NCBI GenBank assembly: GCA_027297485.1
Contig: JAPUHZ010000168.1
Coordinates: forward strand, 1 to 9,596
DNA length: 9,596 bases
Source: Deltaproteobacteria bacterium
Lineage (GTDB): Bacteria; Desulfobacterota_B; Binatia; UBA9968
Reading direction: 5' to 3'
Positions 6,600 through 9,596 of this stretch are shown here, in pieces. Within the stretch, counting starts at the first letter, position 1; every line of letters starts with the position of its first letter. The notes under the pieces are model-generated. The model made no database searches. It saw only the letters and a list, made by a program, of their open reading frames with translations, and had not been told where the DNA came from. Made by a program: the position numbers and the translations under genes.

Positions 6600-6806
6600 A
6601 TGAGGATGAATCAGAGGAACAGCGTCAAAAGAATTCGTGAGGCCAAAATGTTGAGTAAAACGGAGCTGGCCAAACTGGCCGGGATCTCTCCTCTTACCAT
6701 CAATCGGATTGAGAAGGGCAACATTTGCCGCTTAGCTACTAAGCGGAAAATCCTCTTGGCACTGGGCCTCAAGATTGCTCAAAAACACAGGGTCTTCAGA
6801 CAATAG
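6600..6806 (+). CDS. Small XRE/Cro-C1-type helix-turn-helix protein leading the pil operon
   Basis: The 68-residue basic protein is essentially one HTH domain. Residues 18-40 (LSKTELAKLAGISPLTINRIEKG, shown here in two parts: LSKTELAKLAGI and SPLTINRIEKG) form the helix-turn-helix, with recognition helix around SPLTINRIE. The C-terminal ATKRKILLALGL matches the last helix of the Cro/C1 fold. It has no ligand-binding or dimerisation domain. It begins at ATG 6600, after AAAGGAG, and ends two bases before pilM, so the two are almost certainly co-transcribed. From memory, similar short HTH genes precede pilM in some deltaproteobacterial genomes. Autoregulation of the divergent spacer, with its palindromes, is a natural guess but is not shown. 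It could instead act elsewhere in the genome. Confidence 0.85.
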   Translation: MRMNQRNSVKRIREAKMLSKTELAKLAGISPLTINRIEKGNICRLATKRKILLALGLKIAQKHRVFRQ

Positions 6807-6808
6807 AG

Positions 6809-7900
6809 ATGGCCGCCTTTTGGAGAAATCTTAACCTTGGCGTGCTCAACCCTTTTCGAAAAGAAGGGGGGTTTGTCGCTCTCGATATCGGCTCCAGCTC
6901 GATTAAGATGGTGGAGGCGGTGGAAGAGAAAAGCGGTTACCGCCTAGTCAATTTGGGTATCCTACCCCTGCCCTCCACGGCCGTGCAGAACAATATGGTG
7001 GTAGAGAAGGACGTTGTCGTCAAGACTATCCAAAACCTCATCCAGGCCAATGGGGTCAAAGCGACCAGGGTGGTCTCTGCGGTTCCCGGCAGAGCGGTCA
7101 TGATCAAAAAGATCCAACTTCCTACTCAGGGGGAGGAGGAGCTTGATGCCAACGTGGAGTTTGAGGCGAGCAACGTAATCCCGGAGAGCCTGGAGAACGT
7201 TAATCTCGACTACCAGATTCTGAACTACCTGGAGGATGGAAGCAAGATGGAGGTCCTCCTGGTAGCTGTAAAGAAGGATATCGTTAACAGTTATACGCAA
7301 GTCATCCAAGAGGCAGGACTGAACCCTGCGATCATAGACGTCGATTATTTTGCTATGGAGAATATGTACGAGGCCAACTATGAGCTCAAGCCGGATGAGA
7401 CGGTTGGTCTGATCCATATCGGGGCACGCTACACAAGCATCAATATACTGAAGGATGGCATCTCTACCTTCACTGGGGATCTGCCGGTCGGAGGAGAGGC
7501 ATTTACCAAAAGGCTCGTGGATGCACTCCAGATCTCCTATGACCAAGCGGAGACATTTAAAGTCACAGGTTTGTTGGAGGGGAAAAAGAATACCGATCTG
7601 GAGGCCCTCTTGAAACCTCCATGCGATTCCCTAGCCGAAGAAGTGAGCCGGACCGTGAGCCTGTACGGGGCCATTGCGGCTGAGGAGGGAATTAACAGCA
7701 TCTATTTAAGTGGCGGGAGTGCCAAAGTGGCTGGGCTTTGTGCTCGGTTAGAAGAAAAACTGGGGGTGCCGGTGCAGTTGTCCGAGCCTTTCCGCGGCTT
7801 TAGTGTGGCCAGAAACATTGATGAAGATTATTTAAATGAGTCAGCTCTCGTTCTGGCTTTGGGGGCCGGACTTTGCGTCAGGAGGCCGGGAGACAAATGA
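6809..7900 (+). CDS. pilM: Type IV pilus assembly protein PilM
   Basis: PilM is a cytoplasmic actin/FtsA-like protein of the pilus alignment complex. It binds the short cytoplasmic tail of PilN and connects the PilNOP-PilQ envelope complex to the cytoplasmic motor. The 363-residue product has the actin-fold nucleotide-binding signatures: phosphate-1 ALDIGSSSIK (24-33), phosphate-2 LIHIGARYTSINIL (201-214) and the adenosine motif YLSGGSAKVAGL (299-310). PVGGEAFTKRL (226-236) is also typical. The length is normal. The start at 6809 lies two bases after the HTH stop without a good Shine-Dalgarno, implying coupled translation. The TGA overlaps the pilN ATG (ATGA). Nothing is truncated or missing. 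Confidence 0.95.
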   Translation: MAAFWRNLNLGVLNPFRKEGGFVALDIGSSSIKMVEAVEEKSGYRLVNLGILPLPSTAVQNNMVVEKDVVVKTIQNLIQANGVKATRVVSAVPGRAVMIKKIQLPTQGEEELDANVEFEASNVIPESLENVNLDYQILNYLEDGSKMEVLLVAVKKDIVNSYTQVIQEAGLNPAIIDVDYFAMENMYEANYELKPDETVGLIHIGARYTSINILKDGISTFTGDLPVGGEAFTKRLVDALQISYDQAETFKVTGLLEGKKNTDLEALLKPPCDSLAEEVSRTVSLYGAIAAEEGINSIYLSGGSAKVAGLCARLEEKLGVPVQLSEPFRGFSVARNIDEDYLNESALVLALGAGLCVRRPGDK

Positions 7901-8502
7901 TCCGCATTAACCTCCTTCCCGTGCGAGAAATCCAGGCCGAGTTTGGCCGGCGCCAAGAGATCATCATCGCAGGCGTATCCCTAGGTCTGACCCTAGCGCT
8001 GATCCTGGGCCTTTATCTGTTACAGTCCACCCGTTTGTCGAACCTGGAAGGGGATCTCGCAGAGATCCGCAAAGAAATCGAAGTCCTCAGTGTCCAGGCG
8101 AGAGGAGTGGCGGATCTAAAGAAAAAGATAATTGATCTTAAGGGTAAACTTGAGGTCATCGAAGAGCTGAACAAAAAGAAAACCGGCCCGGTACGGGTCA
8201 TGGAAAGTCTCTCTGCAGCAACCCCATCGAGGCTCTGGTTAACACAGTTTAAGGAAAGCGGAGGAGATCTGACCCTCGATGGCCTGGCAGTAGACAACCG
8301 AACCATTGCCGACTTTCTTAAAGCGCTTTCCAACTTTGTCTATTTCAATAATGTGGAGTTGGTTGAAACAACCCAGGTCGAGCAAGAGGGGATCCCCCTT
8401 AAAAAATTCTCGATTAAGTCTAATCTCTTGTATAAATCTTCAGCGGCCTCGCCCCAAAGGGTGGACACCACGCCAGCCGCAAAGGGAGGAAAGCAAGGGT
8501 GA
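7897..8502 (+). CDS. pilN: Type IV pilus assembly protein PilN
   Basis: PilN is a single-pass inner-membrane protein that pairs with PilO and binds PilM through its N-terminal tail. The 201-residue product starts MIRINLLPVRE, and INLLP is the conserved PilM-binding motif. A membrane segment spans about 21-42, a charged coiled coil about 43-95, and a periplasmic ferredoxin-like domain the rest, with an Ala/Pro-rich tail. I chose ATG 7897, which overlaps the pilM stop by four bases and has GGGAG four bases upstream. The frame is open to a TTG at 7873, but that would add eight residues before the conserved motif. The TGA overlaps the pilO start. Confidence 0.94.
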   Translation: MIRINLLPVREIQAEFGRRQEIIIAGVSLGLTLALILGLYLLQSTRLSNLEGDLAEIRKEIEVLSVQARGVADLKKKIIDLKGKLEVIEELNKKKTGPVRVMESLSAATPSRLWLTQFKESGGDLTLDGLAVDNRTIADFLKALSNFVYFNNVELVETTQVEQEGIPLKKFSIKSNLLYKSSAASPQRVDTTPAAKGGKQG

Positions 8503-9134
8503 GTGACTTCATTAATCGGATTCTCGAATTGCCCAGGCTCCAGAAGATGGGGATCCTGGCAGGTCTCATTATTGCTTTGTTGGCACTGGACTACTTCCTT
8601 CTCTACTCCCCTCGGTCCGATCAGATCTCTAGACTCGTGGAGGATTTCGAAAGTGCTCGAATTGCAAGGGATAAAGCAAAGAAGCTCGTAGCCGATAAGC
8701 CAAGGCTGCTCAAGGAACTTCAAAAGTCGGATGGAATGCTTAAAGAGGCAGTGGCTCAACTCCCAGATCGCAAAGAGATACCCGATCTCTTAAGCACCAT
8801 TTCCGACAAGGTAAGAGAGGCCGGCTTGGAGATCCTAATTTTTCGCCCCAAGGCAGAAATCCTGCAGGATTTCTATGCCGAGATTCCGGTCGACATTGTG
8901 GTCCGGGGAGGGTTTCACAACGTGGTAACTTTTTTCGATGAAGTAGGAAGGTTAGATCGTTTGGTCAACATTCAAAATATTGAGATCAAAACCCCTCAGA
9001 CCAAGGATGACCTTTCCTCCGTGGAGACGTCGGCCCTGGCCATTACCTTTCGTTTCTTAGACGAGGCGGAGCGGGAAAAGGCGGCAGAGGAGAAAGCCCT
9101 GGGCGCTAAGGGAAAAAAGAAACAGGGGAGATGA
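8499..9134 (+). CDS. pilO: Type IV pilus assembly protein PilO
   Basis: PilO is the inner-membrane partner of PilN. The PilN-PilO pair forms the periplasmic alignment ring component that contacts PilP. The 211-residue product has a short cytoplasmic tail, a membrane segment at about 17-36, a coiled coil at about 40-90 and a ferredoxin-like domain. The latter includes the family-typical VRGGFHNVVTFFDEVGRL (135-152). The tail is Lys/Glu/Ala-rich. The start is GTG at 8499, overlapping the pilN stop (GTGA), with a GGGAGGA upstream. The stop overlaps the pilP ATG. Confidence 0.93.
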   Translation: MSDFINRILELPRLQKMGILAGLIIALLALDYFLLYSPRSDQISRLVEDFESARIARDKAKKLVADKPRLLKELQKSDGMLKEAVAQLPDRKEIPDLLSTISDKVREAGLEILIFRPKAEILQDFYAEIPVDIVVRGGFHNVVTFFDEVGRLDRLVNIQNIEIKTPQTKDDLSSVETSALAITFRFLDEAEREKAAEEKALGAKGKKKQGR

Positions 9135-9596
9135 AGAGATCGTTGAAAGGATTGGTCTTATTGCCCCTCTTCCTCCTCTCTTTTCTCTCTTTGCTCCCGG
9201 TGAGTAAGGCCCAGGAGGATAGGGAGGCCCCGTCTCAGAAGACCAAAGAGGCAATTAAAGAGCTTCAAAGGGCCCCGGCAGTTGCTAGGGAAAGGTTGGA
9301 AAGGCTGATAAGGAAGGGAAAGTACGAGCTCAAAAAGGCCCTTAAAACCAAGACGCCTGCAAGATTTGAAACTGACCTCACCTTGCCAACGAAAAAGGCT
9401 GAGCGGCCTAAGATCCCCCGCTATTCCCCGGCAGGAAAGCGTGACCCTTTTCGTCCCCTGGCCTTAAAAACCAAGGTCAGGTCGCGCCCACGGGAGAACC
9501 TCACTCCTTTGGAGCGATACGAGCTAGGACAACTCAAACTGGTAGGTATCGTGTGGGATATCAAAGAGCCCAGAGCGATGGTGGAGGATGGCGCTG
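9131..9596 (+). CDS. pilP: Type IV pilus assembly protein PilP (5' part, runs off the window)
   Basis: PilP bridges the PilN-PilO pair and the PilQ secretin in the periplasm. The visible 155 residues start at ATG 9131, overlapping the pilO stop as ATGA, with GGGGAG immediately before it. Residues 1-27 form a signal peptide: a basic MKRSLKG start, a Leu/Phe-rich core and a probable cut after SKA. There is no cysteine, so the lipobox of many PilP proteins is absent. A disordered, charged stretch (about 28-95) precedes the conserved core, recognised by YSPAGKRDPFRP (98-109) and LTPLERYELGQLKLVGIVW (124-142). The beta-domain is cut by the window end, and pilQ is expected to follow. Confidence 0.93.
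   Translation, partial: MKRSLKGLVLLPLFLLSFLSLLPVSKAQEDREAPSQKTKEAIKELQRAPAVARERLERLIRKGKYELKKALKTKTPARFETDLTLPTKKAERPKIPRYSPAGKRDPFRPLALKTKVRSRPRENLTPLERYELGQLKLVGIVWDIKEPRAMVEDGA

Noticed and set aside
6962..7546. 194-codon open frame on the minus strand opposite pilM
   Set aside because: It lies wholly within pilM, whose protein motifs are clear. The translation has no recognisable domain, and the opening follows from pilM codon use.
7873..7896. Upstream TTG start for pilN
   Set aside because: It would add eight residues ahead of the conserved MIRINLLP start. The ATG at 7897 has a better ribosome-binding site and forms the ATGA overlap seen throughout the operon.
1..9596. CRISPR arrays, insertion sequences, toxin-antitoxin or phage-defence genes
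   Set aside because: No regularly spaced repeats, transposase motifs or defence-type domains were found. Nearly all DNA is accounted for by recognised core and pilus genes.

Overview
The window reads as a bacterial chromosome of moderate G+C. It holds a core translation and replication-restart operon on the minus strand, the start of a type IV pilus assembly operon on the plus strand, and the tail of a large secreted or surface protein at the left edge. The alignment-complex genes pilM-N-O-P led by a small HTH gene, and the order priA-def-fmt-rsmB-rpe, suggest a Gram-negative bacterium. A deltaproteobacterial (Thermodesulfobacteriota-like) or similar lineage is my best guess, but this is an impression and not a demonstrated placement.

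Left edge (1-370, +): the C-terminus of a truncated ORF. It has an InlB B-repeat-like end followed by three copies of an unclassified ~35-residue repeat built on VHI-x-E-(L/I)-R. A tRNA-Pro(CGG) with an encoded CCA end lies convergent to it (417-493, -). A hairpin between rpe and the tRNA may be a weak terminator.

Middle (541-6359, all -): in transcription order priA, def, fmt, rsmB, rpe. The genes are tightly packed, with gaps or overlaps of a few to ~50 bp. Their products restart stalled replication forks (PriA), formylate initiator tRNA (Fmt), remove the formyl group from nascent proteins (Def), methylate 16S rRNA C967 (RsmB) and interconvert pentose phosphates (Rpe). All key catalytic motifs are intact.

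Divergent spacer (6360-6599): it contains an almost pure A/T block with nested inverted repeats, a good sigma-70-type promoter reading right, a small palindrome on the -10 element, and a strong Shine-Dalgarno.

Right (6600-9596, +): a 68-residue XRE-family HTH protein, then pilM, pilN, pilO and the start of pilP. The four pil genes are chained by 4-bp stop/start overlaps. PilM is the cytoplasmic actin-like protein that binds the INLLP tail of PilN. PilN and PilO are single-pass inner-membrane coiled-coil proteins, and PilP links them across the periplasm to the PilQ secretin, which presumably follows beyond the window.

I see no insertion sequence, CRISPR array or obviously new multi-gene system. 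The best leads are the VHI-x-ELR C-terminal repeats, the conserved-looking HTH gene with possible operators leading the pilus operon, and a low-GC repeat-like insertion inside the priA coding sequence.
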